DNA from: Halostella pelagica | GTDB taxonomy: Archaea; Halobacteriota; Halobacteria; Halobacteriales; Natronoarchaeaceae | Reading direction: 5' to 3' | DNA length: 64,000 nt | NCBI GenBank assembly: GCA_005954745.1 | Contig: CP040678.1 | Span: 1,612,001 to 1,676,000, forward strand | Part shown: positions 28,836-38,142 of the stretch, piece after piece | How positions within the stretch are numbered: position 1 is the stretch's first letter | Layout of the letters: each line of letters begins with the position of its first letter | The notes under the pieces: model-generated | What the model saw: the letters and a program-made list of their open reading frames with translations, nothing else | Told to the model about the DNA's origin: nothing | Database searches by the model: none | Made by a program: the position numbers and the translations under genes

Positions 28836-29594
28836 TTAGTTCCCCGGCGACTCGTCGAGCGCGACCGGAACGCCGCGGCTCGCGACGTCGGCGGCGAACG
28901 CCCGCGAGTCCGTTTCGAGTGCCTCGAACGTGTCGTAGTGGATCGGGATAGTCAGTGTCGGGCTGAGCGCCGCCGCCAGGTCAGCCGCGCTGTGGCGGTC
29001 CATGGTGAAACTACCGCCGATAGGAGGGAGGAAGACGTCGACATCGAACTCCTCGTGGCCCGGGAGAACGTCCGTGTCGCCCGGCCAGAACACGCGAGTG
29101 TCGTCGATTGTGAGGTGGAATCCGATGCCGAACCCTTCGGGGTGGTACGGCTCCCCGTTCTCTCGGGTGTGCGGCCCGTCGGGATCGTTGTAGGCGGGGA
29201 GCGACCGGACTACCACGTCCGCGAACAGGTCGTCGTCGTGTTCCCCGACGCGGACCACCTCGCCCGGCAGGTCGTCGAGTGACGCGACGTCGCGGTCTAT
29301 CCCGGGGGGATACACCGCCTCGTACACCGCGACGGTCGTGTCGTCGTTCGCGACCCGTTCGATACCGTCGGAGTCGTAATGGTGGTCGTGGGTGACGCAG
29401 ACGAGGTCGGCGTCGCCGGGCGCGTAGTCACGCGGTTCCGGGTGGACGACACCCGGCGTGTCCGGTTCCCACTCGCCCGTGAGCACGCCGTACCGGCCTG
29501 GGTCCAGATACACTACCGTTCCGTCGCCGGACTCGATTCGGACGGTCGCGTAGCCGAGCCAGTCGATCGCGAGGCTCTCGACGGAGACTGTCAT
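28836..29594 (-). CDS. Metallo-beta-lactamase-fold hydrolase
   Basis: This 252-residue MBL-fold protein is of the UPF0173/UlaG-like group. The metal motif is VTHDHHYD near residues 67-74, a small variant of HxHxDH. Other ligands are likely the Asp of WPGDTD near 170-175 and the His of IPIHYD near 217-222. The substrate is unknown; relatives hydrolyse lactones or phosphoesters. It lies 50 nt downstream of the ligase gene on the same strand, so co-transcription is plausible but a functional link is not shown. Confidence 0.82.
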   Translation of the reverse strand: MTVSVESLAIDWLGYATVRIESGDGTVVYLDPGRYGVLTGEWEPDTPGVVHPEPRDYAPGDADLVCVTHDHHYDSDGIERVANDDTTVAVYEAVYPPGIDRDVASLDDLPGEVVRVGEHDDDLFADVVVRSLPAYNDPDGPHTRENGEPYHPEGFGIGFHLTIDDTRVFWPGDTDVLPGHEEFDVDVFLPPIGGSFTMDRHSAADLAAALSPTLTIPIHYDTFEALETDSRAFAADVASRGVPVALDESPGN

Positions 29595-29644
29595 GTCCCT
29601 CGCTACTGCGGATCCGTGGAAAAGGGTTCGGCTATCGGACGGCG

Positions 29645-31348
29645 TTACTGTTGCTCGGCGAGGCGCTCGACGCGCTCCAGCGAGTCGGCGTCGGACGGGT
29701 CGACGTCGTCTCGGACGGCGACGAAACGGGGGAATCGCAGGGCGTAGCCCGAAGAGTAGGTCGGCGATTCCTGGATCTCCTCGTACCCAACCTCGAAGAC
29801 GACTGCAGGTTCGAGGTCGATGTCCTGACCGTCCTCGGACAGAATGTGGGGTTCGAGCAGATCTGTCAGTTCCGCCAGTTCTTCGTCGGTGACCCCCGTC
29901 GCCACCTTTCCGAGCGTCTCGTAGCCGGCGTTCGTGACCGTTTCGCTGGCGTCAGCGGCGTTTTTACCCTCAGTCCGGGCCGAGAGCAAGAACGTGCCGA
30001 GGACGTTCGCGCGGCGGCCCTCCCCCCACTCCGCGCCGGTGACGACGAGATCCAGCGTCTCTACGTCGGGTTTGCGCTTCCGCCAGTTCCGCCCGCGACG
30101 GCCCGGGGAGTACGTCGATCCGGGGTTTTTCAGCATGATCCCCTCATGGCCGGACTCCAGCGAGTCCGTCTCGACCTCGGCTATCTCGTCCGGGTCGTCA
30201 GTAGTCCACAGTTTCGAGAGCCCCTCGCTGCCGTCAAGCACGGATTCGAGGCGTTCGTGTCGCTCGGTCAGCGACGCGTCGAGCAGATCGGTCCCGTCCG
30301 CGTGCAGGCAGTCGAAGAAGACTGGGCGTACCTTGACCGCCTCGCGGGCGGCGGCGACGTCGTGTTTGCGCCGGAAGCGCCGCAGAACCTCCTGAAACGG
30401 GAGCGGATCGCCCTCGTCGTCGACGGCGACGACTTCGCCGTCGAGGATGACCAACTCGTCTACGTATTCGTCGGCGAACTCGACGACTTCCGGGAGCGCG
30501 TCCGTCACGTCCTCCATGTTCCGGGAGTAGACGCTGGTCTCGTCGGCGTGCGGGTCGTGATGTAACTGGACCCGCGCCCCGTCGAACTTCCACTCTACCG
30601 CCGCTTCCTCCCAGTCGTCTAGCGCGCCGCGGACGGTGCCCGTCTGGGCGAGCATCGACTGGACGGGCCGGCCGACCGCCAGGGTCATCGCGTCCAGTCC
30701 GTCGCGTCCTTCGTCCCGGGCGACGACAGCCACCTTGCCGAAGTCGTTGGACACCTGTAGCGCGCGTTCGACGGATTCCACCGGGATGTCGAACGCGCCC
30801 GCGATAGCGTCGCGGACGGTCCCCTCCCCGACGCCGATGCGCATCTCCGAGAGAACGATCCGCGCGACGTAGCGTGCTTCCGCCGGATCGCAGCGGTTGA
30901 ACAGGCCGAACAGGCTGTCTATCTTCGTGTCCTGACTCCCGTCGCCCGAGACGGCGGCGAGCGACGCAAGTTCATCGGCGACCTCGCCGACTGTCAGGCC
31001 GTCCTGCCCGCCACCACCGAACGCGTCAAGCCCCCGCTGGCCGCCGAAATCGTAGCTGGCGGCTACCTCGCCGATCTCTCCCCGTTCCGCGAGTCGGTCT
31101 TCCACGTCGTCAGCCGAGACGTTCCGCCCGGCGGCGCGAGCGATGGCCTCGTAGCAGTAGTTCGGCCCGATGTCAAGCGTCGTCGATTCCCACGCCGGAA
31201 AGACCCGACCCTGTACGAAGCGAGCGACTATCGGCAGGTCGTCGTCGGCCGCTCGCAGGAGGTCGGTGACGTGGTCGACGATAGCCAGGTCGGCAGGTTC
31301 GTCCTCTATCACCGCCGCGTAGCGGGCGAACTCGTCGAACTCCATCAC
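29645..31348 (-). CDS. ligA: ATP-dependent DNA ligase
   Basis: This 567-residue ligase seals nicks during replication and repair. The N-terminal DNA-binding domain (about 1-215) is followed by the nucleotidyltransferase motif I WKFDGARV with the adenylated lysine K254, motif III near ILDGEVVAV (about 299-307), motif IV EGIMLKNP near 400, and motif V WRKRKPD near 420. The OB domain ends the protein. It is the archaeal replicative type, and no NAD-dependent ligase is seen in the window. Two adjacent ATGs (31348 and 31345) cannot be told apart. Confidence 0.95.
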   Translation of the reverse strand: MMEFDEFARYAAVIEDEPADLAIVDHVTDLLRAADDDLPIVARFVQGRVFPAWESTTLDIGPNYCYEAIARAAGRNVSADDVEDRLAERGEIGEVAASYDFGGQRGLDAFGGGGQDGLTVGEVADELASLAAVSGDGSQDTKIDSLFGLFNRCDPAEARYVARIVLSEMRIGVGEGTVRDAIAGAFDIPVESVERALQVSNDFGKVAVVARDEGRDGLDAMTLAVGRPVQSMLAQTGTVRGALDDWEEAAVEWKFDGARVQLHHDPHADETSVYSRNMEDVTDALPEVVEFADEYVDELVILDGEVVAVDDEGDPLPFQEVLRRFRRKHDVAAAREAVKVRPVFFDCLHADGTDLLDASLTERHERLESVLDGSEGLSKLWTTDDPDEIAEVETDSLESGHEGIMLKNPGSTYSPGRRGRNWRKRKPDVETLDLVVTGAEWGEGRRANVLGTFLLSARTEGKNAADASETVTNAGYETLGKVATGVTDEELAELTDLLEPHILSEDGQDIDLEPAVVFEVGYEEIQESPTYSSGYALRFPRFVAVRDDVDPSDADSLERVERLAEQQ

Positions 31349-31504
31349 TTCCTCGTACGGGAGCGGGCACGTAAACGGCGTGGATCGGGAGAGCCGTTGG
31401 ACCGTGAACGGATGAGAGACGACCGGTCTATCCGTGCGAAGGAAGCCCGAATTATCCCGGGGTAGCCGCGGGTTTCAAGGAAGTCCGAAGCACATGGACT
31501 CCGT

Positions 31505-33076
31505 ATGGTTGGCGACCTGGCGGGCGCGGTTGACGATATCCTCGATGTCGATGCCCGGGCGTTTCAGGCGCGCGTCGAAGACGACGTCGACGTGATCGTC
31601 GAGGAGTTACGCGACGGGACGTTCGACAACCCGCAGGCGATTTTGGGTCTGGAATACGAGTTCTACGCGGTGTCGGAACCGCGGCCGGACGCCCGGCGGA
31701 CGAACCCGGAGACGGAACCGGTCGACACCTGCTCGCTGATGCGGGTTCCCCGGCGGATGCTCGAACTCATCGGATTCGAGAAGGAACTCGGACTGCACAA
31801 CGCTGAGATGACGGTCAGTCCGCAGCCCATGAACTCACACGGCATCGCCGCACAGGAGTCGGAGGTGAAAGCGCGCCTATCGACCGCGCTCTCGACCACC
31901 CGCGCCGAGGGGATGCGCCTGATCAGCGACGGTCTCTGGACCATCCCGCCCGAAGGTGAGACGGCCCGTTCGTATCTCACGGACAGCGTCGAGGACCGCG
32001 GAATTCGGATCGCGTCGAACATGAGCGACTCGGTGCGATACCACGCGATGGCGAACACCGACCGCGCCGACGCCGCGGGGATGCGTCACGACGCGCCACA
32101 CGTGACGCTCGACGCGGACACCGTGATGCCGGAGAGCCTGATCACCTCGATCCAGCCGCACTATCAGGTCCCGCAGGCGGTCGACCTGCCGGAGTATTTC
32201 CGGTACGCGCTCCGCATCGCGGGCCCGGTGCTCGCTCTCGGCGTCAACTCCCCGTTTTTCCCGCCGGACCTGTACGACGAGGACGCTGATCCCGAATCCA
32301 TCCTCGCCGATGCGTGGATGGAACACCGTATCAACGCGTTCGAGACGGTGCTGAACGCCGAACACGACACGGCGGGGAAGGTGCGGTTCCCGCACGATAT
32401 CGACAGCGTTGAGGGGGCCGTCAGACGCGTCGCCGAAGACGACACGTTCGTCCCGATGCCAGTCGCAGAGGGCGACCGGTTCGACGACAAGTTCGCGCAC
32501 TTCCGACTAAAACACGGGACGTTCTGGCGGTGGGTCCGCCCGGTGTTCGGCGGCCCGGACCGGTCCTCGGCCAACGCTCGGATCGAGTTTCGGCCGGTCC
32601 CCGCCCAGCCGACGGTTCGGGACTCCATCTCCGTCCTCGCGATGTTCGCCGGACTCATGGAAAGCCTGCCGCGGCTGGAACACCCCGTCTCGGACCAGGA
32701 CTGGGCCATCGCGCGAGACAACTTCTACGCCGCCATGCGGGACGGTCTGGACGCCGACCTCCGCTGGATCACGAACGACGGTCACGAGACGCAGGCGTAC
32801 GACGACATCTACGCCGACCTGTTCGACCACGCCGAAGCGGGCCTGCAGTCGCGCGGTCTCTCCGACGAAGAAGTCGCGAAGTACCTCTGGCCGCTCCGCC
32901 AGCGCGCGCGCCATCGGCTGACGCCCGCCGGATGGAAACACGAACAGGTGCGCGAGCGGCTATCCGACGGGTCGACGTTCGAGGAGGCCGTCTACGGGAT
33001 GCAGCGCCGCTACATCGACCGCCAGCGCGACACGCTGATCGACGGGAGCTTCGCTGACTGGGTCGACGACCGCTGA
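31505..33076 (+). CDS. GCS2-like carboxylate-amine ligase (glutamate-cysteine ligase family)
   Basis: This 523-residue protein has features of the gamma-glutamylcysteine synthetase-2 fold. These are an early GLEYEFYAV (about residues 47-55), a metal-binding-type acidic motif, [14 protein letters not shown] near 100-113 and [14 protein letters not shown] near 357-370. Haloarchaea use gamma-glutamylcysteine as their main thiol, but the characterised haloarchaeal enzyme is, as I recall, a shorter, different protein. The substrate here is therefore open. It lies 61 nt upstream of cofD on the same strand without an obvious link. The C-terminal helical region after about 430 looks specific to this family. 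Confidence 0.7.
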   Translation: MVGDLAGAVDDILDVDARAFQARVEDDVDVIVEELRDGTFDNPQAILGLEYEFYAVSEPRPDARRTNPETEPVDTCSLMRVPRRMLELIGFEKELGLHNAEMTVSPQPMNSHGIAAQESEVKARLSTALSTTRAEGMRLISDGLWTIPPEGETARSYLTDSVEDRGIRIASNMSDSVRYHAMANTDRADAAGMRHDAPHVTLDADTVMPESLITSIQPHYQVPQAVDLPEYFRYALRIAGPVLALGVNSPFFPPDLYDEDADPESILADAWMEHRINAFETVLNAEHDTAGKVRFPHDIDSVEGAVRRVAEDDTFVPMPVAEGDRFDDKFAHFRLKHGTFWRWVRPVFGGPDRSSANARIEFRPVPAQPTVRDSISVLAMFAGLMESLPRLEHPVSDQDWAIARDNFYAAMRDGLDADLRWITNDGHETQAYDDIYADLFDHAEAGLQSRGLSDEEVAKYLWPLRQRARHRLTPAGWKHEQVRERLSDGSTFEEAVYGMQRRYIDRQRDTLIDGSFADWVDDR

Positions 33077-33137
33077 ACCGGATGATACGCGGATGTGGCC
33101 GGAAACGATTAGGCACCTCCGTGAAATATCGGGACGT

Positions 33138-34148
33138 ATGGTCACGTTTCTCTCCGGTGGCACTGGAACGCCGAAGCTCCTCGACGGTGCCGCGGCCGCG
33201 TTCTCCCCGGACGACACGACAGTTATCGCGAACACGGGTGACGACGTCGAACTCGGCGGTCTCATCGTCTGCCCTGACCTCGATACGCTCCTGTTTCAGG
33301 GCGCTGGCATTCTCGACAGGGAATCGTGGTGGGGTATCGGCGGCGACACCGAACGGACGAACTCGGCGCTCGACGACCTCGCGAGCGCGTTCGACCTCGA
33401 AACGGGGCCGCACTTCCTCGACGACGAGTTACAGACCGAGGGGCGGCCGCTCGCGGCGTGGCGACGGTTCTCCGGCGTCGCGGAGTTCATGACTATCGGC
33501 GACCGGGACCGCGCGTTCCACATCACCCGGACCAGTCTACTGGACCAGGGCCAGAGTCTCTCGGAGGTGACACAGACGTTTGCGGACGGCTTCGACCTCT
33601 CCGTCGACCTGCTGCCGATGAGCGACGACCCGGTCGCGAGCCTCATCCACACGCCCATGGGGAAGATGCACTTCCAGGAGTACTGGGTCGCCCACGGGGC
33701 CGAACCGGAGATCGAACAGGTCGAGTTCCGCGGCGCGTCCTCGGCGGAACCCGCGCCGGGCGTGCTCGACGCGCTCGAAGACGACGTCGTGATCGGCCCG
33801 TCGAACCCTGTGACCAGCATCGGCCCGATGCTATCGATCCAGGGTATCGGACAGAAGCTTCAGGAAGCGACCGTCGTCGCCGTCTCGCCGTTCGTCGGAG
33901 ACGAACTGTTCTCCGGTCCGGCGGGGAAGCTCATGGAGGCGGTCGGCGGCGAGGCGTCGACTGCCGGTCTCGAAACGGCGTACCCCTTCGCCGACGCGTT
34001 CGTCCTCGACGAGGACGACGCGACGGAGTTCGAGCAACCGGTCGTCCGGACCGACACGGAGATGAACGATCCGGAAGACTCTGCCCGCGTCGCCAGGGCC
34101 GCGGCGGAGGCGCTGGAGGAAGCAAAGGCCCTGGAGGAGGCACCGTAG
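33138..34148 (+). CDS. cofD: 2-phospho-L-lactate transferase (CofD)
   Basis: This 336-residue enzyme joins the phospholactyl-type group to FO to make F420-0, a step in coenzyme F420 synthesis. The N-terminal [14 protein letters not shown] (residues 4-17), NTGDD near 32-36, the WWGIGGDT segment near 65-72 and [13 protein letters not shown] near 218-230 match the CofD family closely. The ATG at 33138 is preferred over 33093 because the glycine-rich loop should begin within the first residues. The stop codon TAG shares its G with the GTG start of the next gene, so the two are coupled. Confidence 0.93.
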   Translation: MVTFLSGGTGTPKLLDGAAAAFSPDDTTVIANTGDDVELGGLIVCPDLDTLLFQGAGILDRESWWGIGGDTERTNSALDDLASAFDLETGPHFLDDELQTEGRPLAAWRRFSGVAEFMTIGDRDRAFHITRTSLLDQGQSLSEVTQTFADGFDLSVDLLPMSDDPVASLIHTPMGKMHFQEYWVAHGAEPEIEQVEFRGASSAEPAPGVLDALEDDVVIGPSNPVTSIGPMLSIQGIGQKLQEATVVAVSPFVGDELFSGPAGKLMEAVGGEASTAGLETAYPFADAFVLDEDDATEFEQPVVRTDTEMNDPEDSARVARAAAEALEEAKALEEAP

Positions 34149-34900
34149 TGTTCACCCCCCGTATCGCGCTGGCCAGCCTCAGCGGCGAGTCGGACGCCGC
34201 GTGGGCGCGGGCCGTCGAGGATCATGCCGGGGCGGCGTTTCTGGGCGGCATCGCACTGGACGACGCCGCCCGCGACGCCGCCCGCGAGATAGTGCGGGAC
34301 CGCGACCGCAACGAGTTCCTGCCGCCCGACCCGTACGTGTTCATGGACGAGCAGCTCGCGGCGCTCGACGACGCGCCGCTCCGGCCCGGGTTCAACGTCA
34401 GAAGCTCTACCGCCGAGCCCGTTCGAAGGGCCGCCGCGATCTGTGCCGACCACGACGCTGTCATCGAGATAAACGCCCACTGCCGGCAGGCGGAACTCTG
34501 CGACGCGGGCTGTGGCCAGACGCTCCTCCGGGACGCGGATAGGCTCTGTAGGTACGTCCGGACCGCGTCCGAAACGGGCACAGCGGTGAGCGTGAAGGTG
34601 CGAACCGAAGTCGCTGGCGTCGACCTGCCGACGACCGCCCGACGCCTAGACGAGGCGGGCGCAGATATCGTCCACGTGGACGCGATGGACTCCGAGGGCG
34701 TCGTCGCGGACATCGCCGACGCGACCGACGCGTTCGTCGTCGCTAACAACGGCGTCCGCGACCGGGAGACGGCAGTCGAATATCTGGAGTACGGCGCGGA
34801 CGCGGTGAGCGTCGGGCGGCCGAGCGACGACTCGGAAGTGCTGTCGCGGGTTCGGACGGCGGTGGAGGACTGGTTTTCCGCGAGCGCCGTTCAGTCGTGA
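34148..34900 (+). CDS. tRNA-dihydrouridine-synthase-like TIM-barrel flavoprotein
   Basis: This 250-residue protein starts with GTG at 34148, overlapping the cofD stop by one base; a longer in-frame run to 33326 is only the shadow of cofD. It is a shortened FMN-binding TIM barrel like Dus enzymes: NAHCRQAELCDAGCGQ near residues 101-116 replaces the usual NxGCP motif, VKVRTEV is near 150, and the phosphate-binding end is NNGVRDRETA...GADAVSVGRP. It lacks the C-terminal tRNA-binding helical domain of true Dus, so another substrate is possible. The coupling to cofD hints at a role with a deazaflavin or related cofactor. Confidence 0.75.
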   Translation: MFTPRIALASLSGESDAAWARAVEDHAGAAFLGGIALDDAARDAAREIVRDRDRNEFLPPDPYVFMDEQLAALDDAPLRPGFNVRSSTAEPVRRAAAICADHDAVIEINAHCRQAELCDAGCGQTLLRDADRLCRYVRTASETGTAVSVKVRTEVAGVDLPTTARRLDEAGADIVHVDAMDSEGVVADIADATDAFVVANNGVRDRETAVEYLEYGADAVSVGRPSDDSEVLSRVRTAVEDWFSASAVQS

Positions 34901-35157
34901 TTTCGGACGGGACGCGCGGCCGATAGTCGCCAGTGACAGTCATTGTACACTCGATCACCTGCTATCGGACGGTCAATATGAGCCGTTTCACTGGCTACTA
35001 CAGTGTCGGCAGGACGGATAGCCCAGTGTCTCTCTCAGGCCAGGACAACTCGACTCCGAATACCGTAGCAGTACGTTATACTTCCAGCCTCTCCGGCGGC
35101 ACTGTTTGGCGGGGACAGCCGACAGTATAAGTAGTCGCACGGGAAAACGCTCATGCC
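34901..35157. other. Spacer before the CitG-like gene
   Basis: This 257-nt gap holds no convincing gene. A TATA-like TATAAG (about 35128-35133) lies 25-30 nt before the next ATG. A separated 8-bp inverted repeat, GCCAGTGA (34929-34936) and TCACTGGC (34988-34995), is present; its meaning is unknown. The small plus-strand frame at 34933-35130 has poor codon use and is not called. Confidence 0.4.
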
Positions 35158-35991
35158 ATGAGAACGCCCGCGCAGAACGCGGAACTCGCACTCTTGCTCG
35201 AAGTAGCGGGAACGCCGAAGCCCGGAAACGTCGACCGCGAGCGGGAGTACCCTGACCTCCGGTTCGAACATTTCCTTGCGGGTGCGGTCGGTGCCCGCCC
35301 CGGACTCGAAGACGCGGCTGACGGCGCGCCAGTCGGCGAAGCGTTCGAGCGGGCGGTCCGCGGGATGAGCGACCAGAGCGGCGGTAACACGCAGTTCGGC
35401 GCGCTCTTGCTTCTCACCCCCCTGGTCCGGACCGCCGACGCCCTGTCGCCCGAGAACGCCGCCGCCGTCGCCGGAGACACGACCGTCGAAGACGCCGCGA
35501 ACTTCTACCGCGCGTTCGACCACGTGGACGTGTACGCCGGCAATCTGCCGGACGAAGCGGACGCCCTCGACGTCCGCAGAGGAAGCGATGCCGTCCCCGA
35601 TATCCGGGACCGCGGACTCACCCTCTACGACGTGATGGCGGAGAGCGCCGACTACGACGGCGTCGCCCGGGAGTGGGTCGACGGCTTCGAGCGCACGTTC
35701 CGCGCCGCAGACCGCATCGCCGACGCCGACGGACCCGTGTCGGCCCGCGCGGCAGACACGTTCCTGTGGATGCTCTCGCGGGAACCAGACACGTTCGTCG
35801 CCAAGCAACACGGCACGGAGGCGGCGCGGAGCGTCATGGTACGCGCACAGGAGGCCCGCGAGGACGGTCCCGCGCTCGTCGACGCGTTCGCCGAATCGCT
35901 GGTCGAGTCCGGCGTCAACCCGGGGACGACCGCCGATCTCACCGCTGCGGCGCTGTTCGTCGCACTGGAACGCGACGAGGTCGAGGTATGA
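35158..35991 (+). CDS. CitG/MdcB-like triphosphoribosyl-dephospho-CoA synthase family protein
   Basis: This 277-residue protein has the CitG-family motifs TPKPGNVDR (about residues 19-27), GNTQFGALLLLTPL near 79-92 and the C-terminal NPGTTADLTAAALFV near 258-272. Bacterial members make the prosthetic-group precursor for citrate or malonate lyase. Archaea without those lyases also carry it, so the role here is likely another phosphoribosyl or triphosphate transfer. Its stop overlaps the next start by 4 bp (ATGA at 35988), which ties it to the DUF447 protein. A TATA-like box lies about 25-30 nt upstream. Confidence 0.82.
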   Translation: MRTPAQNAELALLLEVAGTPKPGNVDREREYPDLRFEHFLAGAVGARPGLEDAADGAPVGEAFERAVRGMSDQSGGNTQFGALLLLTPLVRTADALSPENAAAVAGDTTVEDAANFYRAFDHVDVYAGNLPDEADALDVRRGSDAVPDIRDRGLTLYDVMAESADYDGVAREWVDGFERTFRAADRIADADGPVSARAADTFLWMLSREPDTFVAKQHGTEAARSVMVRAQEAREDGPALVDAFAESLVESGVNPGTTADLTAAALFVALERDEVEV

Positions 35992-36575
35992 GCGACCCCT
36001 GGCCCGTCGAACTCCGGGGGGTCACGGAGTCGCTCGTGACTACGCTCGGCCCGAACGACCGCTGGAACGTCGCGGCGCTCGGCCTTCACGCCGGCGACCC
36101 GGTGACGGCGACGACGTGGGGCGACACTCGAACGCGCCGGAACTTCCACCGGCAGGGCGGCGGCTACGTCCAGTTTTCCCGCGACCCCGAGACGTTCGTC
36201 GAGGCCGCGCTCTCGATTCACGAGGTCGACGGTCCCGTACTCGACAGTGCGGACGCGTGGGCCGAGGTGACAGCGAACCGATCGGACGCGGGCGACGACG
36301 GCGACACGCGCTGGGAGACGTGGGAACTCAGGCCGGCGGACTCCGGCGTCGAGCGCGAGACCGTTCCGACGACCAACCGCGGCTACTACGCCGTCATCGA
36401 GGCGACCGTCGCGGCGTCGCGGCTGGACGTCGACGCCTACGACACCGCCGCCCTCCGGGACCGGCTCGCGTACTTCGAGGAGATAGTCGAAACCTGCGGC
36501 GGCGACCGCGAACGGGCCGCGTTCGAGCGCGTGACGGAACTCTCCGGGTGGAAATCGGAGAACGAATCCTTTTAG
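35988..36575 (+). CDS. DUF447 family protein (flavin-reductase-like split barrel)
   Basis: This 195-residue protein matches the archaeal DUF447 family, which resembles FMN-binding split barrels. Typical features are the early ESLVTTLGPNDRWNVAALG, the HRQGGGYVQFSRDP block near residues 47-60, and NRGYYAVIEATVAASRLD near 127-144. The ATG at 35988 overlaps the CitG-like stop, which defines the start; the long in-frame run before it is a shadow. From memory, DUF447 and CitG-like genes also occur together in tetrahydromethanopterin gene clusters, but no function is proven. The S17e promoter overlaps its 3' end. Confidence 0.82.
   Translation: MSDPWPVELRGVTESLVTTLGPNDRWNVAALGLHAGDPVTATTWGDTRTRRNFHRQGGGYVQFSRDPETFVEAALSIHEVDGPVLDSADAWAEVTANRSDAGDDGDTRWETWELRPADSGVERETVPTTNRGYYAVIEATVAASRLDVDAYDTAALRDRLAYFEEIVETCGGDRERAAFERVTELSGWKSENESF
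36569..36574 (+). promoter_or_regulatory. rps17e TATA-like box
   Basis: The CTTTTA run at 36569-36574, at the end of the DUF447 gene, lies 26-31 nt before the rps17e ATG at 36600. It fits a leaderless promoter, so the ribosomal protein gene can be expressed independently of the genes upstream. Confidence 0.5.
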
Positions 36576-36599
36576 GGCCAGTCCGGGCAAGGACAGGGT

Positions 36600-36788
36600 A
36601 TGCCGATCAAACCCGACTACGTCAAGAAGACCGGGACCATCCTCCTGGAGCGGTACCCGGACGCGTTCAACGACGACTTCGAGCAGAACAAAAAGAGCGT
36701 GCAGGAACTGACCAACATCGAGGCGAAGGGCGTCCGGAACCGCATCGCCGGCTACGTCACGAAAAAACAGAACACCGCCGAAGCGTAG
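36600..36788 (+). CDS. rps17e: 30S ribosomal protein S17e
   Basis: This 62-residue basic/acidic small protein matches archaeal S17e over its full length. The start MPIKPDYVKKTG and the conserved NKKSVQELTNIEAKGVRNRIAGY are diagnostic. It belongs to the small ribosomal subunit and is found only in archaea and eukaryotes. Placement after the DUF447 gene by 24 nt allows readthrough, but it has its own TATA-like box. A compact spacer of 157 nt follows before asd. Confidence 0.96.
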   Translation: MPIKPDYVKKTGTILLERYPDAFNDDFEQNKKSVQELTNIEAKGVRNRIAGYVTKKQNTAEA

Positions 36789-36945
36789 TTCGGCCCGATT
36801 CTGGCTCGATAGAAGACGAACGACGGTCCGTAGCGATGCGTTTCTCTCTCCCGGATTCCGGGCCGTCGGCCGCGCGAGATAGAACTGCCAGCAAATCGTG
36901 GCCTGACCCAAATGGTTTTGCGTCGCCGTTGCCGAAGGTACGTCA

Positions 36946-37980
36946 ATGTCTGTACGCGTAGGCGTTTTAGGTGCAACCGGTGCGGTCGGGCAACGACTCA
37001 TCCAACTACTCGACCCGCATCCCGAGTTCGAAATCGCAGCGCTCACCGCCAGTGAAAGCTCCGCCGGACGAACGTACCGCGACGCGGCCAAGTGGCGCGT
37101 CGACAGCCCGATCCCGGACGGCGTCGCCGACATCACTGTCGGCGCGACGGACCCCGACGAGGTTCCGGACGACGTCGATCTCCTCTTTTCCTCTCTCCCG
37201 TCGAGCGTCGGCGAGCAAGTCGAACCCGAGTTCGCCGACGCGGGCTACATCGTCTCGTCGAACTCCTCGAACGCGCGACTGGCCGACGACGTGCCGCTCG
37301 TCATCCCGGAGGTTAACCACGACCACCTCGACCTGATCGAGGTCCAGCGCGACGAGCGCGGGTGGGACGGGGCGCTCATCAAGAACCCGAACTGCTCGAC
37401 GATCACGATGGTCCCCTCCCTCGCGGTGCTCGACGGGTTCGGCCTCGAGCGCGTCACCGTCTCGACTCTGCAGGCCGTCTCGGGGGCCGGCTACGACGGC
37501 GTCTCGTCCATGGAGATCATCGACAACGTCCTCCCGCACATCGGCGGCGAGGAGGAGAAGATGGAGACCGAATCCCGGAAACTCCTCGGCGAGTTCGACG
37601 GGAGTGAGGTGGAGTGGCACGGGATGGACGTCGCCGCCTCGTGTAACCGTGTGCCGACGCTCGACGGCCACCTCGAAAACGTCTGGGCCGAGACCGAGGA
37701 GTCGGCGTCGCCCGAAGCGGTCGAGGAGGCGTTCCGCGACGCGTCCGGCCTCGATCTTCCCTCCTCGCCCGACCAGCTCATTCACGTGTTCGACGACCCC
37801 AACCGCCCCCAGCCGCGTCTCGACCGCAACATCGACGACGGCCAGGGGATCGCCGTCGGACCCGTGCAGGAAACGTCCGACGGCGTCCAGTACGACTGTC
37901 TCGCACACAACACCATTCGCGGTGCCGCCGGCGCGAGCGTACTGAACGGAGAGTTGCTGGTCGACCAGAACTACATCTGA
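36946..37980 (+). CDS. asd: Aspartate-semialdehyde dehydrogenase
   Basis: This 344-residue NADPH enzyme reduces aspartyl phosphate to aspartate semialdehyde, leading to threonine, methionine and lysine. The NADP loop LGATGAVGQRL is at about residues 8-18. The catalytic cysteine lies in NPNCSTITM near 147-155, and the substrate His/Arg region includes AASCNRVPTLDGHLEN near 230-245. It is the archaeal/fungal type. TGGTTTTG (about 36911-36918) may be the promoter, 28-35 nt upstream. A strong hairpin plus T-run follows the stop. Confidence 0.94.
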   Translation: MSVRVGVLGATGAVGQRLIQLLDPHPEFEIAALTASESSAGRTYRDAAKWRVDSPIPDGVADITVGATDPDEVPDDVDLLFSSLPSSVGEQVEPEFADAGYIVSSNSSNARLADDVPLVIPEVNHDHLDLIEVQRDERGWDGALIKNPNCSTITMVPSLAVLDGFGLERVTVSTLQAVSGAGYDGVSSMEIIDNVLPHIGGEEEKMETESRKLLGEFDGSEVEWHGMDVAASCNRVPTLDGHLENVWAETEESASPEAVEEAFRDASGLDLPSSPDQLIHVFDDPNRPQPRLDRNIDDGQGIAVGPVQETSDGVQYDCLAHNTIRGAAGASVLNGELLVDQNYI

Positions 37981-37989
37981 AAGCCCCGA

Positions 37990-38018
37990 CAGCAGCACGG
38001 TGGCCGCTGCTGCTTTTT
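37990..38018 (+). terminator. Hairpin terminator after asd
   Basis: CAGCAGC (37990-37996), a 9-nt loop and GCTGCTG (38006-38012) form a perfect 7-bp stem, followed by CTTTTT (38013-38018). The position 10 nt after the asd stop and the T-run make this the clearest terminator in the window. Confidence 0.7.
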
Positions 38019-38142
38019 CAACGCCCCCGGAGCGGCGAGTTCACGAGCCGTCACTGGCGATGAAACGCACTTCGACCTCTGGGCAGTCAGACGGTGCGGA
38101 TGAATGCAAGTGTTTTTCGTTACGCCGTTCCTAGCCGAAACT

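Noticed and set aside
28836-31348. DNA ligase and MBL protein as a non-homologous end-joining unit
   Set aside because: The ligase is the ordinary archaeal replicative type, and no Ku gene or LigD-type polymerase/nuclease domain is present.
33326-34147. N-terminal extension of the Dus-like gene through cofD
   Set aside because: The translated part is Arg-rich shadow sequence. The real protein begins at GTG 34148, overlapping the cofD stop.
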